Part shown: one piece after another, positions 50,932-58,547 of the stretch | Numbering within the stretch: position 1 is the stretch's first letter | Layout of the letters: the number at the start of each line of letters is the position of its first letter | DNA from: Erwinia sp. OLFS4 | GTDB taxonomy: Bacteria; Pseudomonadota; Gammaproteobacteria; Enterobacterales; Enterobacteriaceae | Reading direction: 5' to 3' | NCBI RefSeq assembly: GCF_002752165.1 | Contig: NZ_MOMB01000057.1 | Location: 1 to 61,053, forward strand | DNA length: 61,053 nt | Notes under the pieces: generated by a model | What the model was told of the DNA's origin: nothing | What the model saw: only the letters and a program-made list of their open reading frames with translations | Database searches by the model: none | Made by a program: the position numbers and the translations under genes

Positions 50932-52509
50932 ATGAAGATAAGCGGATATAACTTTATCAATGGTGAGCGCAGCGGTGAGAATCCGTCAACGCTCAACAGT
51001 TTTGATGCACACACCGGAGCAGCCCTGAAATGGACGTTTCATCCAGCCAGCCGCAAAGAAGCCGAAGCGGCGTGTCAGGCGGCGGCGCAGGCATTTGCTG
51101 CCTATCAGGCGACATCGCCAGCGCAGCGTGCAACATTTCTTGAGACAATTGCCGATGAGATTGATGCGCTTGACGATGACTTTATCCAGCTGGTAATGCG
51201 CGAAACGGCGCTGGCGGAAGGGCGCATTCGTGGGGAACGCGCCCGTACCAGCGGACAAATGCGGTTATTCGCCACTGTGCTGCGGCGTGGTGATTTTCTC
51301 GGTGCCCGTATCGATCAGGCTTTGCCAGATCGCCAGCCATTACCACGCCCCGACCTGCGTCAGGTAAAACGTGGCGTTGGTCCCGTTGCGGTGTTTGGTG
51401 CCAGCAACTTCCCGCTGGCATTTTCAACCGCGGGCGGTGATACCGCAGCGGCGCTGGCAGCAGGGTGTCCGGTGGTAATGAAGGCGCACAGTGGCCATAT
51501 GGCAACCGCAGAATGTGTGGCGCAGGCAATCTGCAATGCGGTGCAACGCTGCGGCATGCCCGCAGGCGTGTTTAATATGATTTATGGCAGTGGTATTGGC
51601 GAGGTGCTGGTACGCCATCCTGCTATTCAGGCGGTAGGCTTTACCGGATCGCTAAAAGGTGGCCGCGCGCTCTGTGACATGGCCGCGGCGCGTCCGTGTC
51701 CCATTCCGGTATTTGCCGAAATGAGCAGTATCAATCCGATGATTATATTGCCTGCGGCGCTCAAATCGCGTGGTGAGAAAATTGCAGCGGATCTGGTGGC
51801 TTCCGTGGCGTTAGGCTGTGGTCAGTTCTGCACCAACCCGGGCTTGTTCATTGGTATCCGGTCGCCTGAATTCAGTCAGTTGCTGCAACAGATGGCGTCG
51901 CATCTGGCGCAAAGCCCGGCGCAAACCATGCTGAATCGCGATGTACTGCGCAGTTATGAAAAAGGCCTGAATCATTTGCATTTGCATGCCGGGTTAACGC
52001 ATCTTGCCGGCAAGTTACAACAGGGCAGCCAGGCGTATCCGCAATTGTTCAAAGCTTCAGCCCGGATGCTGGTTTCCGGCGATCCTTTGCTGCAAGAGGA
52101 AGTGTTTGGGCCGGTAACCATTGCCGTCGAAGTGGAAGACCAGTATGAGCTTGAGCAGGCGCTGTCAGGTTTACGTGGGCAGCTCACCGCCAGCTTACTG
52201 GCGGATGGTGAAGATCTGCAGCAGTTTGCCAATCTGGTGCCGTTGCTGGAACAGAAAGTAGGGCGTTTGTTACTAAACAGCTACCCGACTGGCGTTGAAG
52301 TGAGTGATGCCATGGTGCACGGGGGGCCTTATCCCGCAACCTCAGATGTGCGTGGAACTTCAGTAGGAACGCTGGCAATTGACCGTTTTCTGCGCCCGAT
52401 CTGCTATCAGGATTACCCCCAGTCACTGCTGCCCGATTCGCTGAAAGACGCCAATCCGTGGCAGTTACGTCGTTTAGTGAATGGCCAGTGGTCTGAAGGA
52501 ACATTGTAG
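50932..52509 (+). CDS. 2-oxoglutarate semialdehyde dehydrogenase-like enzyme
   Basis: 525 residues, the longer NADP-type aldehyde dehydrogenase of the alpha-ketoglutaric semialdehyde group. It shows VFGASNFPLAFSTAGGDTAAALAAGCPVVMKAH, FTGSLKGGRAL, Glu263 (VFAEMSSINPMII) and catalytic Cys300 (LGCGQFCTNPG). Family role: it turns 2-oxoglutarate semialdehyde into 2-oxoglutarate, the last step of hydroxyproline and pentose catabolism. This fits the DapA-type deaminase in the same cluster. It starts 13 bp after the previous stop and is last in the unit. Confidence 0.9.
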   Translation: MKISGYNFINGERSGENPSTLNSFDAHTGAALKWTFHPASRKEAEAACQAAAQAFAAYQATSPAQRATFLETIADEIDALDDDFIQLVMRETALAEGRIRGERARTSGQMRLFATVLRRGDFLGARIDQALPDRQPLPRPDLRQVKRGVGPVAVFGASNFPLAFSTAGGDTAAALAAGCPVVMKAHSGHMATAECVAQAICNAVQRCGMPAGVFNMIYGSGIGEVLVRHPAIQAVGFTGSLKGGRALCDMAAARPCPIPVFAEMSSINPMIILPAALKSRGEKIAADLVASVALGCGQFCTNPGLFIGIRSPEFSQLLQQMASHLAQSPAQTMLNRDVLRSYEKGLNHLHLHAGLTHLAGKLQQGSQAYPQLFKASARMLVSGDPLLQEEVFGPVTIAVEVEDQYELEQALSGLRGQLTASLLADGEDLQQFANLVPLLEQKVGRLLLNSYPTGVEVSDAMVHGGPYPATSDVRGTSVGTLAIDRFLRPICYQDYPQSLLPDSLKDANPWQLRRLVNGQWSEGTL

Positions 52510-52516
52510 GAGAGTC

Positions 52517-52540
52517 TGGCGGCTGAACAGGCCGCCATTT
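52517..52540 (+). terminator. Hairpin after the dehydrogenase gene
   Basis: TGGCGGC / GCCGCCA stem with a 7-nt loop, followed by TTTTG, 7 bp after the stop. It is a weak terminator candidate. Confidence 0.55.
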
Positions 52541-52948
52541 TGAACCGCCTCGTCCAGCGTTAACGGCTCATATTAACGTGCTGAGTTAACCGATGTTTTG
52601 CCAGACCGCAGCCCGTTATCCTGACACTGAAACCTTTCTTTTTTTCTGGCTGAGCATGCTGAACCACAAGATAAGTTGGTGCGTTTGTTATTGTGCGCTG
52701 GCCAACGTCTGGGGGTAAATATTTTCTGTGGTGTGGGACCGCGGCCGCTGTGGCCCGCAGATACAGCTTGTGGCAATAGAAAACGCTGATGGCAGTATCA
52801 GAGCTTGTAAAGATGCGTTTTTATTGGACTAACTGGCCGGCAGTTTCCCTGCGCAGAGGGTGAAAGAAAATTACGGCGGAAAGATTCTTACGCTAACAAG
52901 CTGAATAAAATTAATAAATATTTGCAAGGTAGCATAAAAGCAGGAAAT
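52541..52948. other. Non-coding stretch left of the att site
   Basis: About 400 bp without a gene I can support. It becomes AT-rich from about 52880. It probably represents chromosomal DNA that originally lay downstream of a tRNA-Asn gene. Confidence 0.4.
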
Positions 52949-52972
52949 TGGCTCCTCTGACTGGACTCGAAC
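52949..52972 (-). other. tRNA-Asn 3'-end copy: attachment site at the left end of an integrated element
   Basis: Read on the minus strand, these 24 bp are GTTCGAGTCCAGTCAGAGGA followed by GCCA, the T-arm and acceptor 3' end (with CCA) of enterobacterial tRNA-Asn. The match stops abruptly, and no D-arm or anticodon arm is present. This is the direct-repeat remnant left when an integrase uses the tRNA 3' end. The orientation predicts the element on the right and the intact tRNA-Asn beyond the window edge. Base composition and gene content change here as expected. Confidence 0.85.
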
Positions 52973-53250
52973 TTCATCTGTTTCTCCTGTTATTAGAGGC
53001 ATTGAAATAATGGCATGATTTTTTACCATCATATTTACCAACATTTTTAATCTTGTATCTTTAAAATGTCAATTATTTTCAATTGGTTATGACAACACGC
53101 TTTACTGAACTTCACTGAACGATCTTCATCTCTGGACTGATTGTTACGATGCTTTTCCCAGCTCCATTCAATAGATTACCGCCATCAAATCCGATATGTT
53201 TACTCATAACATATCAAAGCGATAAGTAAAACCAGAAGGATAGATACCCC

Positions 53251-54093
53251 ATGACCAAAGCGGAGATCGCCAGCGCTGTTAATGAGTGGTTCAACATTGA
53301 AAACTACAGCGTCCTGCAAAATTTGACAGTGGAACAGCTTTTCCAAGAGATAGAAAACAGGATTGTCGCTTACCGCATGGGGCAAAACAGTGGGGAGTTG
53401 CCTCCTGAAAGCCGTCGCAGGCATCAGAACTATTACGAAGAACTGATTGAAGGCAAGGTCGTGTTTGGTGATGTTTTCGGGGGGCCAGAAAAAAGACTGT
53501 CTTCCAGCTATGCCATCAAGCCTGTCACACATCAGGGGCTATGGGAGGTGGCGGGTTATGTGGCTGCTTTCGATAAATACGTTAACCCGGAAGGAAAACC
53601 CCTACCTCATATGGAAGTCTCGCATTATCTGAAGGAAGCCGGGGTAAATAACGAAGGGTTGATGCTTGTTCAAATTAATCTGGCGGAAACGTCATCCGAA
53701 GAAATCATCAATCACCTGAAAGTGATGGTGCCTGAGTGGAAAGAACAACTACAGGCTCCTGAGCCTCCAGCCAGAGATTTTCGCTTTGGGGTCAGCAACC
53801 TCAAGAGAATACTCGATTACAACATCATTCCCATCATGGATTTGCTGTTCTGGGCGCAGGATGAAGAGGTCAGGATTGGTATGCCGCAGCTTACCAGTTT
53901 TATCTACCCGGACGAGTTTAAAGACGGTATTCGTGATGTTGAGAAAATGAAGTCTACAGACCATCCGCTGGCAGTAAAATATCTGACAAAGCTTGCTCAC
54001 TATCGGTCTTTTGTCGATTTTACATACAGATACGACGACAGAAGACACTGGAAGGTTCAGGATCTCATCACTGACGAACTCGGTGAGGACTGA
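53251..54093 (+). CDS. Hypothetical island protein (DUF6387-like)
   Basis: 280 residues; AGAAGGA lies 10 bp before ATG 53251. The protein is soluble and acidic, with no signal peptide or membrane segment. NYYEELIEGKVVFGDVFGG and ILDYNIIPIMDLLFWAQ are striking segments; FRFGVSNLKRILDYNIIPIMDLLFW recalls the DUF6387 family found in enterobacterial genomic islands, but this is from memory. It is the first gene inside the element. No function is known to me. Confidence 0.7.
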   Translation: MTKAEIASAVNEWFNIENYSVLQNLTVEQLFQEIENRIVAYRMGQNSGELPPESRRRHQNYYEELIEGKVVFGDVFGGPEKRLSSSYAIKPVTHQGLWEVAGYVAAFDKYVNPEGKPLPHMEVSHYLKEAGVNNEGLMLVQINLAETSSEEIINHLKVMVPEWKEQLQAPEPPARDFRFGVSNLKRILDYNIIPIMDLLFWAQDEEVRIGMPQLTSFIYPDEFKDGIRDVEKMKSTDHPLAVKYLTKLAHYRSFVDFTYRYDDRRHWKVQDLITDELGED

Positions 54094-54268
54094 CATTCCC
54101 GGAGGCGGTGTTTTGCGCAATGCGGATATCGCCTACATTCACTCAACCTGAACATACCCTATTTTTATCCTCCCAAAAATCTGCGTAAAAAACTTCTTCT
54201 CGAACGTCCCTCTTAAATCACAAGAAAAACCCATACAATTATCTCATCGAACAACACAGGAGATAAAT

Positions 54269-54487
54269 ATGGTTCAAATCAAAACAGATAAACATCCCAA
54301 GCTTATTCGTTTACCTGAGGTAATGAACAGAACTGGATTCGGCAAAACATGGATATATGAGCTTATTAAAGCGGGTTGCTTTCCCGCACAGATAAAAACA
54401 GGTGTAAGAGCAATCGCCTTTATTGAAAGTGAGGTGGATGCGTGGATTGAACGAGCTATTCAGGCATCACGAAAACAAGCAGTTTAA
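54269..54487 (+). CDS. AlpA-family helix-turn-helix regulator
   Basis: 72 residues: LIRLPEVMNRTGFGKTWIYELIKAGCFPAQIKTGVRAIAFIESEVDAWIERAI. This is the compact MerR-like/AlpA DNA-binding fold. AlpA-type proteins in P4-like and other integrative elements activate excision or integrase genes. AGGAGATAAAT precedes the start. It supports the integrative nature of this region. Confidence 0.9.
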   Translation: MVQIKTDKHPKLIRLPEVMNRTGFGKTWIYELIKAGCFPAQIKTGVRAIAFIESEVDAWIERAIQASRKQAV

Positions 54488-54510
54488 CAAATATTATCCA
54501 TATAATGATC

Positions 54511-54528
54511 TAAGGAGGTTTTATGTAA
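54511..54528 (+). promoter_or_regulatory. Consensus ribosome-binding site with a start-stop (ATG-TAA) unit
   Basis: TAAGGAGG, full complement to the 16S rRNA 3' end, is followed after TTTT by ATG TAA. No open frame follows. It may be a start-stop stalling element upstream of the gene at 54627, or the ruin of a lost small gene. Confidence 0.5.
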
Positions 54529-54626
54529 ACGTAAGAAAATAAAACTGTTGTAAATAATATCCCTTACCAAAATCATACAGATTTCTGTAGGGGGACGTTC
54601 ACTTAAAAATAAAGAAGGAAATAAAA

Positions 54627-54944
54627 ATGAGTAAAGCAATAACAGAAGTCCACGAAATCAAAGTTTACAATGAACCTACCAGATTATTCCTTGTGAAGTC
54701 ATTTTATTGCTATGAGCTTTATATCAGTAATATGCAGGAATACATGGGCGATAGATTTGTTAAAATGGTTGAAGACAGAATATATATGGATGATGTTTTT
54801 GACAAGGTAATAGAAAACAGTAAGGAAGGATTTAATAAGTTTCTTAAGGAGTGTAAAAGCTCAGGCTCTCTCAGAGATGTTTTATTCGATGAGGTCAAAG
54901 TGAATCTGAGACATATGCACAACGTTATTTTTAACTCAAACTAA
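54627..54944 (+). CDS. Small unassigned protein
   Basis: 105 residues after AAGAAGGAAATAAAA. It is charged and mostly helical (YMGDRFVKMVEDRIYMDDVFDKVIENSKEGFNKFLKECKSS), with no signal peptide or membrane segment. I do not recognise a family. It is the first of four short, similarly spaced plus-strand genes, each with a strong ribosome-binding site, some separated by GC hairpins. The low GC content fits acquired DNA. Confidence 0.65.
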   Translation: MSKAITEVHEIKVYNEPTRLFLVKSFYCYELYISNMQEYMGDRFVKMVEDRIYMDDVFDKVIENSKEGFNKFLKECKSSGSLRDVLFDEVKVNLRHMHNVIFNSN

Positions 54945-54965
54945 TGGTCATGTGGTCAGTATATG

Positions 54966-54979
54966 GCCCCGCAAGGGGC
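54966..54979. repeat. GCCCC-GCAA-GGGGC hairpin, copy 1
   Basis: 5-bp GC stem closed by the GNRA tetraloop GCAA, in the gap between two small genes. The same 14 bp recur at 55621-55634. Confidence 0.7.
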
Positions 54980-55009
54980 TAATAATCAACTTAATAAAGG
55001 AACATTTAA

Positions 55010-55246
55010 ATGAATGATAATATTGCAATATCAGTAAGTCTGCTATGTGAGCAAACACCTGAAATACTCTGCACCATCCAAGCAAGCGTCAGTACGTTCA
55101 TTGCGCTATGCGGGTATTCAGCCGAGGAAGTAATGGATGATGAAAACCTGACAGATGCGTTGAACAGTTATGTTAATAACGAACTGGTCAGTGAGATGGA
55201 TTTAAGATACGGATCAGTGATCATTAATCTGGTTTATAAAAAGTAG
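55010..55246 (+). CDS. Small acidic unassigned protein
   Basis: 78 residues after AAAGGAACATTTAA. It reads MNDNIAISVSLLCEQTPEIL, then CGYSAEEVMDDENLTDALNSYVNNELVSEMDLRYGSVIINLVYKK. It is acidic and soluble, with no recognisable domain. Context: the string of small genes behind alpA, a place where mobile elements often carry anti-restriction or accessory proteins, but nothing specific supports that here. Confidence 0.6.
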   Translation: MNDNIAISVSLLCEQTPEILCTIQASVSTFIALCGYSAEEVMDDENLTDALNSYVNNELVSEMDLRYGSVIINLVYKK

Positions 55247-55311
55247 TTATCTGTTTATTCCTATTCCGGGACTAAATAAGTCAAACAAACATGTAAAGAT
55301 GAGGATTGATT

Positions 55312-55608
55312 ATGTCTAAAGAAACTGTAGTAACAAATAAGTCTACACAGCTGTTCCTTGATCTTGCTATAAGATCATTGGAGGCAAGCTGGAAGCTTTT
55401 TCAGGAAGTGAATGGAGATGGAGACGCTAATGACTATCTTGATGATCCTGATTTCATGAGTCCATTTATTATGAACATCATTGACCATATTCAGAATAAC
55501 TTTGAGAGATTTACAACCCAAGAAGGTGATAGTGGGAGTATTAATGAAGTTAACTTCGAGCAGATTGCTGTTGTGTTGGTGTGCCATTCAGAACGATTCA
55601 GGAAATGA
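55312..55608 (+). CDS. Small acidic unassigned protein
   Basis: 98 residues from ATG 55312, chosen over upstream codons because GAGGATTGATT precedes it. It is rich in Asp and Glu (EVNGDGDANDYLDDPDFMSPF). It is possibly a DNA mimic or adaptor, but that is only a guess from charge. It has no signal peptide. It is followed by the second copy of the GCAA hairpin. Confidence 0.6.
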   Translation: MSKETVVTNKSTQLFLDLAIRSLEASWKLFQEVNGDGDANDYLDDPDFMSPFIMNIIDHIQNNFERFTTQEGDSGSINEVNFEQIAVVLVCHSERFRK

Positions 55609-55620
55609 GTTCTAAAAGTT

Positions 55621-55634
55621 GCCCCGCAAGGGGC
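55621..55634. repeat. GCCCC-GCAA-GGGGC hairpin, copy 2
   Basis: Identical 14-bp hairpin to 54966-54979, also followed by TAA and placed 12 bp after a stop codon. Confidence 0.7.
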
Positions 55635-55670
55635 TAACTAAAAAACAGTAAATAAAAACAGGAGCCAAAA

Positions 55671-55907
55671 ATGATTGATGAATTTCATATGTTGTATATG
55701 TATAAAAAAATCCAAGCCGAAGCTGCGGCAACAGATATGAAAACACTGGAACGGTTTTTGAAGAAGTTCCGCAAAGTTGTTGCGGAGCGTCGGCAAGAAT
55801 ACTATCAGGAGATTGGTGAGAAGAAGGCTCAAAAGCTAAGGGCAGAAAGATTACAACAGTTGCTTAAGAAAATGGAGCGTGATCGTGTATCACCACATGA
55901 GTTATAA
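55671..55907 (+). CDS. Small basic helical protein
   Basis: 78 residues after CAGGAGCCAAAA. Lys/Arg/Glu-rich helices (TLERFLKKFRKVVAERRQEYYQ, KKAQKLRAERLQQLLKKMERD) look like coiled coil. Its C-terminal YQEIGEKKAQKLRAERLQQLLKKM is loosely reminiscent of H-NS/Hha-like N-terminal coiled coils; no DNA-binding motif is seen. It is convergent with the minus-strand gene at 55956. Confidence 0.6.
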   Translation: MIDEFHMLYMYKKIQAEAAATDMKTLERFLKKFRKVVAERRQEYYQEIGEKKAQKLRAERLQQLLKKMERDRVSPHEL

Positions 55908-55955
55908 AATAAAACCACCATATTGGTAATATACTGCCAGTATGGTAGTTTTATT

Positions 55956-56423
55956 CTAGATAGAAAATTTTCGGCGCTTTGTTGCTGATGCATTAAAATC
56001 AGAAGATATTTCTGAAAGTTGCTCAAGACTTTGCTCAACAGAACGCTGGAACTCAAGAGCCGCTTCTGTGCGCTGCTTTATGACGAGAGCGAAGAGTTCA
56101 TCAGGTGTTTTTTCTAATAAAGTTTTTCTGTAGAGCATGGATTCCTGAACCTTCTCAAGGCTCTTGGATGCAAGAGCCGATGCATGGCTAATAGGATTAA
56201 GTTCTTCAATAAATTTTTCAAGCAGTGATTTTTTCTTTCGGTCTAATCTAAGGAGATTAGTGTGCGCAGATTTAAATTCTTTTGCTTCAATCAAGGGGGA
56301 GCCATTGGTTCTTAATCTGCGATATTCATCTCTGTATTCAGACATCGTTGGATATTTTTTTAATGCTTTGATGGTGTTCAGATACTGAATTAAATCATCA
56401 TTGTCTAATTTTACTTTCCTCAT
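55956..56423 (-). CDS. Unassigned helical protein next to the RepL-like gene
   Basis: 155 residues, strongly helical and charged. It begins MRKVKLDNDDLIQYLNTIKA and contains RLDRKKKSLLEKFIEELNP and AALEFQRSVEQSLEQLSEIS. It has no membrane segment or known motif. It lies about 100 bp downstream of the winged-helix gene on the same strand and may form an operon with it; a partition or copy-control partner would fit, without direct evidence. Confidence 0.6.
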   Translation of the reverse strand: MRKVKLDNDDLIQYLNTIKALKKYPTMSEYRDEYRRLRTNGSPLIEAKEFKSAHTNLLRLDRKKKSLLEKFIEELNPISHASALASKSLEKVQESMLYRKTLLEKTPDELFALVIKQRTEAALEFQRSVEQSLEQLSEISSDFNASATKRRKFSI

Positions 56424-56524
56424 ATATACCTCGCAAATAAAACAGTGGATATGTTTATATTACGAGATATAGTGTAAGTGTCAAATATAACCGGGAAATA
56501 AGAATGATAATATTCAGATGAAAA

Positions 56525-57226
56525 CTATATTCTTTCTTTTTGATCAACACCTTCAGGATAATCAACAAAAATGTCATCTTCTGAAACAGAGTCCCAGTCA
56601 ATATCTTCGTCGGGAGTAGAAAGTAAAGGTTTATCATCTCCTTTATCGATGGGTTTTTCTGCGTTGTTTGTAAGTACCGTATCTTTATAAACGGTGACGA
56701 ATACGTCTTCTATACCTTCACTGGTCGTTCTCAGCGACTTCTTAACATATTCTTTCCTTGTGGCATTTAATGTTCTGTACTGGCCTTTCAGAAAGAGATT
56801 TGCGTTTATCATGGTATGCTTCCCTGCTTTGACCAGAATGCCTTTATTTACTAGCTTGTTCCAGCATTTACACACGTTAGATTTGCTCATATTAAGCTCT
56901 TCTGCGAGTGCCGACTGAGATATACTGGCAATGAGGTTTCCATGCTGCATGAGTTTACATAAGCGGATCATTATTGTGTATTCTGCGCCAGACATATTTT
57001 TTCCGAGCTTTTCCAGATTATCAAGAAAAGCATGAACATAGGCTATTCCCGGTTGAATATCAGAATTTCTCTCTTTTTTTACATTTACGGTTATTTTATC
57101 TTTTCTGTTTCTGTTATAGAAACTGTAAATCTCCAGTTTCTGTTTGTCTGTAAAATCATTTTTGTTGATATAATCTTCCACCTGTTGACTGCTGGAGGAC
57201 ATTATTGTGTTGTAATCAATGCTCAT
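56525..57226 (-). CDS. RepL-like winged-helix protein
   Basis: 233 residues. The central part (about 78-150) reads MSGAEYTIMIRLCKLMQHGN, then LAEELNMSKSNVCKCWNKLVNKGILVKAGKHTMINANLFLKG, a winged helix-turn-helix arranged as in RepL-type plasmid replication proteins. The C-terminal tail (about 185-233) is very acidic. A replication initiator or autorepressor is likely. Four 17-bp palindromes lie 140 bp upstream of its start, and another lies inside its 5' coding region. The ribosome-binding site AAAAAGGAAAAACC is strong. Confidence 0.65.
   Translation of the reverse strand: MSIDYNTIMSSSSQQVEDYINKNDFTDKQKLEIYSFYNRNRKDKITVNVKKERNSDIQPGIAYVHAFLDNLEKLGKNMSGAEYTIMIRLCKLMQHGNLIASISQSALAEELNMSKSNVCKCWNKLVNKGILVKAGKHTMINANLFLKGQYRTLNATRKEYVKKSLRTTSEGIEDVFVTVYKDTVLTNNAEKPIDKGDDKPLLSTPDEDIDWDSVSEDDIFVDYPEGVDQKERI
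57107..57123. repeat. Fifth GTTTC-N7-GAAAC box inside the winged-helix gene
   Basis: GTTTCTGTTATAGAAAC has the same 5-bp arms and 17-bp length as the four boxes at 57368-57447, and lies in the early coding sequence. Confidence 0.5.
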
Positions 57227-57367
57227 GGTTTTTCCTTTTTATTATTGTTGTTTTCTTTATATATAATGCAGCATGTGCTTTTGTCAAAAATAAATGTGAA
57301 AAAAGGAAAAATAATACACTTTTGCGAAATAGCGTTCACTTTTTTGGAGAATTTTAACTATCAAAAA

Positions 57368-57447
57368 GTTTCCACAGGAGAAACTTTGGTTTCTGTACAG
57401 GAAACTTCGGTTTCCACAGAAGAAACTTAAATTTCCGTACAGGAAAC
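57368..57447. repeat. Array of four 17-bp palindromes with a 21-bp period (iteron/operator array)
   Basis: Copies start at 57368, 57389, 57410 and 57431: GTTTCCACAGGAGAAAC, GTTTCTGTACAGGAAAC, GTTTCCACAGAAGAAAC and ATTTCCGTACAGGAAAC. The exact 21-bp spacing puts them on the same face of the helix. They lie upstream of the RepL-like gene and are the obvious binding sites for its product. Confidence 0.8.
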
Positions 57448-57590
57448 TTTTTCCGTAAAATCTCTTTTAAATATAATAGGTTATGAATCATTAATACTAT
57501 AATATGTTTAATAACCTTAACGTGGAGTGTGCCGGGAAAATGGCACCGTTTGATTTTGTTCTTGATCTTTACTTTATGTTATGAACAGCC

Positions 57591-57623
57591 AGTGATTGTT
57601 TTGTACAATCACGAAATGCTGCT
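57591..57623. repeat. 33-bp hairpin element, copy 1
   Basis: GTGATTGT / ACAATCAC stem followed by GAAATGCTGCT. A near-identical copy lies 138 bp further on, in the same orientation. Confidence 0.7.
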
Positions 57624-57728
57624 TTTATGTGGAATGCTTAATTAATATTCCTTTTACTTTATATTCGTCTTCGACGCGATCTTTTTTGGATAAATCCATC
57701 ATTATCGGAGACAAGCTCCTCACAGCAG

Positions 57729-57761
57729 AGTGATTGTTGCGAACAATCACGAAGTGCTGCT
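57729..57761. repeat. 33-bp hairpin element, copy 2
   Basis: GTGATTGTT / AACAATCAC stem with loop GCG, followed by GAAGTGCTGCT. It differs from copy 1 mainly in the loop and one tail base. Confidence 0.7.
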
Positions 57762-58055
57762 ACCAAGGATATAGTTTTCCTGTGCGTTTAAGAGCAAATG
57801 CTATATGTCTAAAGGGAAAAACTATGTTTAAAAATTCATCATCATGAGGAAAAGAGATCAAACAATGATCGAGTACTTTTCTTTTTATTTGACAGACAGG
57901 AGATGAATAAAATAAAAATGTCAGCGTCAGGGCGTAGCCGTGCGTCAGCACAGAGATAAAGATTTTTTCAAAAAGTAGTTTAAAAATAAGAGGAAAAATC
58001 ATGGTTAAAACATAAATAAATTTGATTTTCACGATCGCGATGTAGTATTAAATAG

Positions 58056-58097
58056 TAAAAAATAAAAAATAAAAAATAAAAAATAAAAAATAAAAAA
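58056..58097. repeat. Six tandem copies of TAAAAAA
   Basis: T residues fall every 7 bp from 58056 to 58091, giving six perfect units. The array ends directly at the ribosome-binding site (AAGGA) of the gene at 58109. Copy number is likely to vary by slippage. Confidence 0.85.
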
Positions 58098-58108
58098 GGA
58101 AAAATCAA

Positions 58109-58378
58109 ATGGAAAATATTAAAATGATAACACTCTTTCATCCCCATGAGAAAACACCATTTATGATCTGTATTGTAAACAAAGTAGAAGATACTGAACA
58201 TGGAATAAAACTCACTCTTGAAAATGGCAATGATATTTATGTCAATAATTATAGCCATTATCTGTTATCGGAGTCTGTAAGTCGTTGCGATAAAGATAGG
58301 TTGAAAAATATTTATATTCGCTTGGTTTCGGAACTCACACAGATGAGTGAAGAAACTATAAAATCACAGATGTTATAA
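58109..58378 (+). CDS. Small unassigned protein behind the tandem repeat
   Basis: 89 residues starting MENIKMITLFHPHEKTPFMI, with AAGGAAAAATCAA upstream. A short beta-rich first half (FMICIVNKVEDTEHGIKLTLENGNDIYVNNY) is followed by a helical second half. I recognise no family. The 7-bp repeat immediately upstream could change promoter or leader spacing and so expression. Confidence 0.6.
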   Translation: MENIKMITLFHPHEKTPFMICIVNKVEDTEHGIKLTLENGNDIYVNNYSHYLLSESVSRCDKDRLKNIYIRLVSELTQMSEETIKSQML

Positions 58379-58547
58379 TCTGAGTTATCAGTTTCAGATA
58401 TTGTGATGTTATCCATAAGGTCAATGCTTCTGGGTTGAATCTATATACAGAGCTATCAACGAACATGGTTCAGGTTAAAGTCGAATGCGGTAAGTGGCAG
58501 TGTTCTGGTAAAATGCATTGTCTGATAGCGTCAGGAGGCGATGAGCT

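Larger units (their letters stand above)
57448..58055. other. AT-rich non-coding region, origin candidate
   Basis: About 600 bp with no supported gene between the palindrome array and the small gene at 58109. It holds two 33-bp hairpin repeats (listed separately) and very AT-rich DNA. Together with the array and the 7-bp repeat it resembles a replication or partition origin. Confidence 0.5.

Noticed and set aside
52573..52776. Minus-strand open frame of 67 codons
   Set aside because: It has no recognisable protein features or ribosome-binding site and lies in apparently non-coding DNA.
52949..53100. A complete tRNA-Asn gene at the element boundary
   Set aside because: Only the 3' 24 bases match; the sequence then diverges and cannot form D and anticodon arms.
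54488..58108. A CRISPR array formed by the short repeats in the island
   Set aside because: The palindromes have 4-bp spacers and the other repeats occur only twice; there are no unique spacers of CRISPR length and no cas genes.
57760..58258. Two minus-strand open frames of about 90 codons
   Set aside because: They are made of low-complexity AT-rich codons, overlap the tandem repeat and the plus-strand gene at 58109, and lack ribosome-binding sites.
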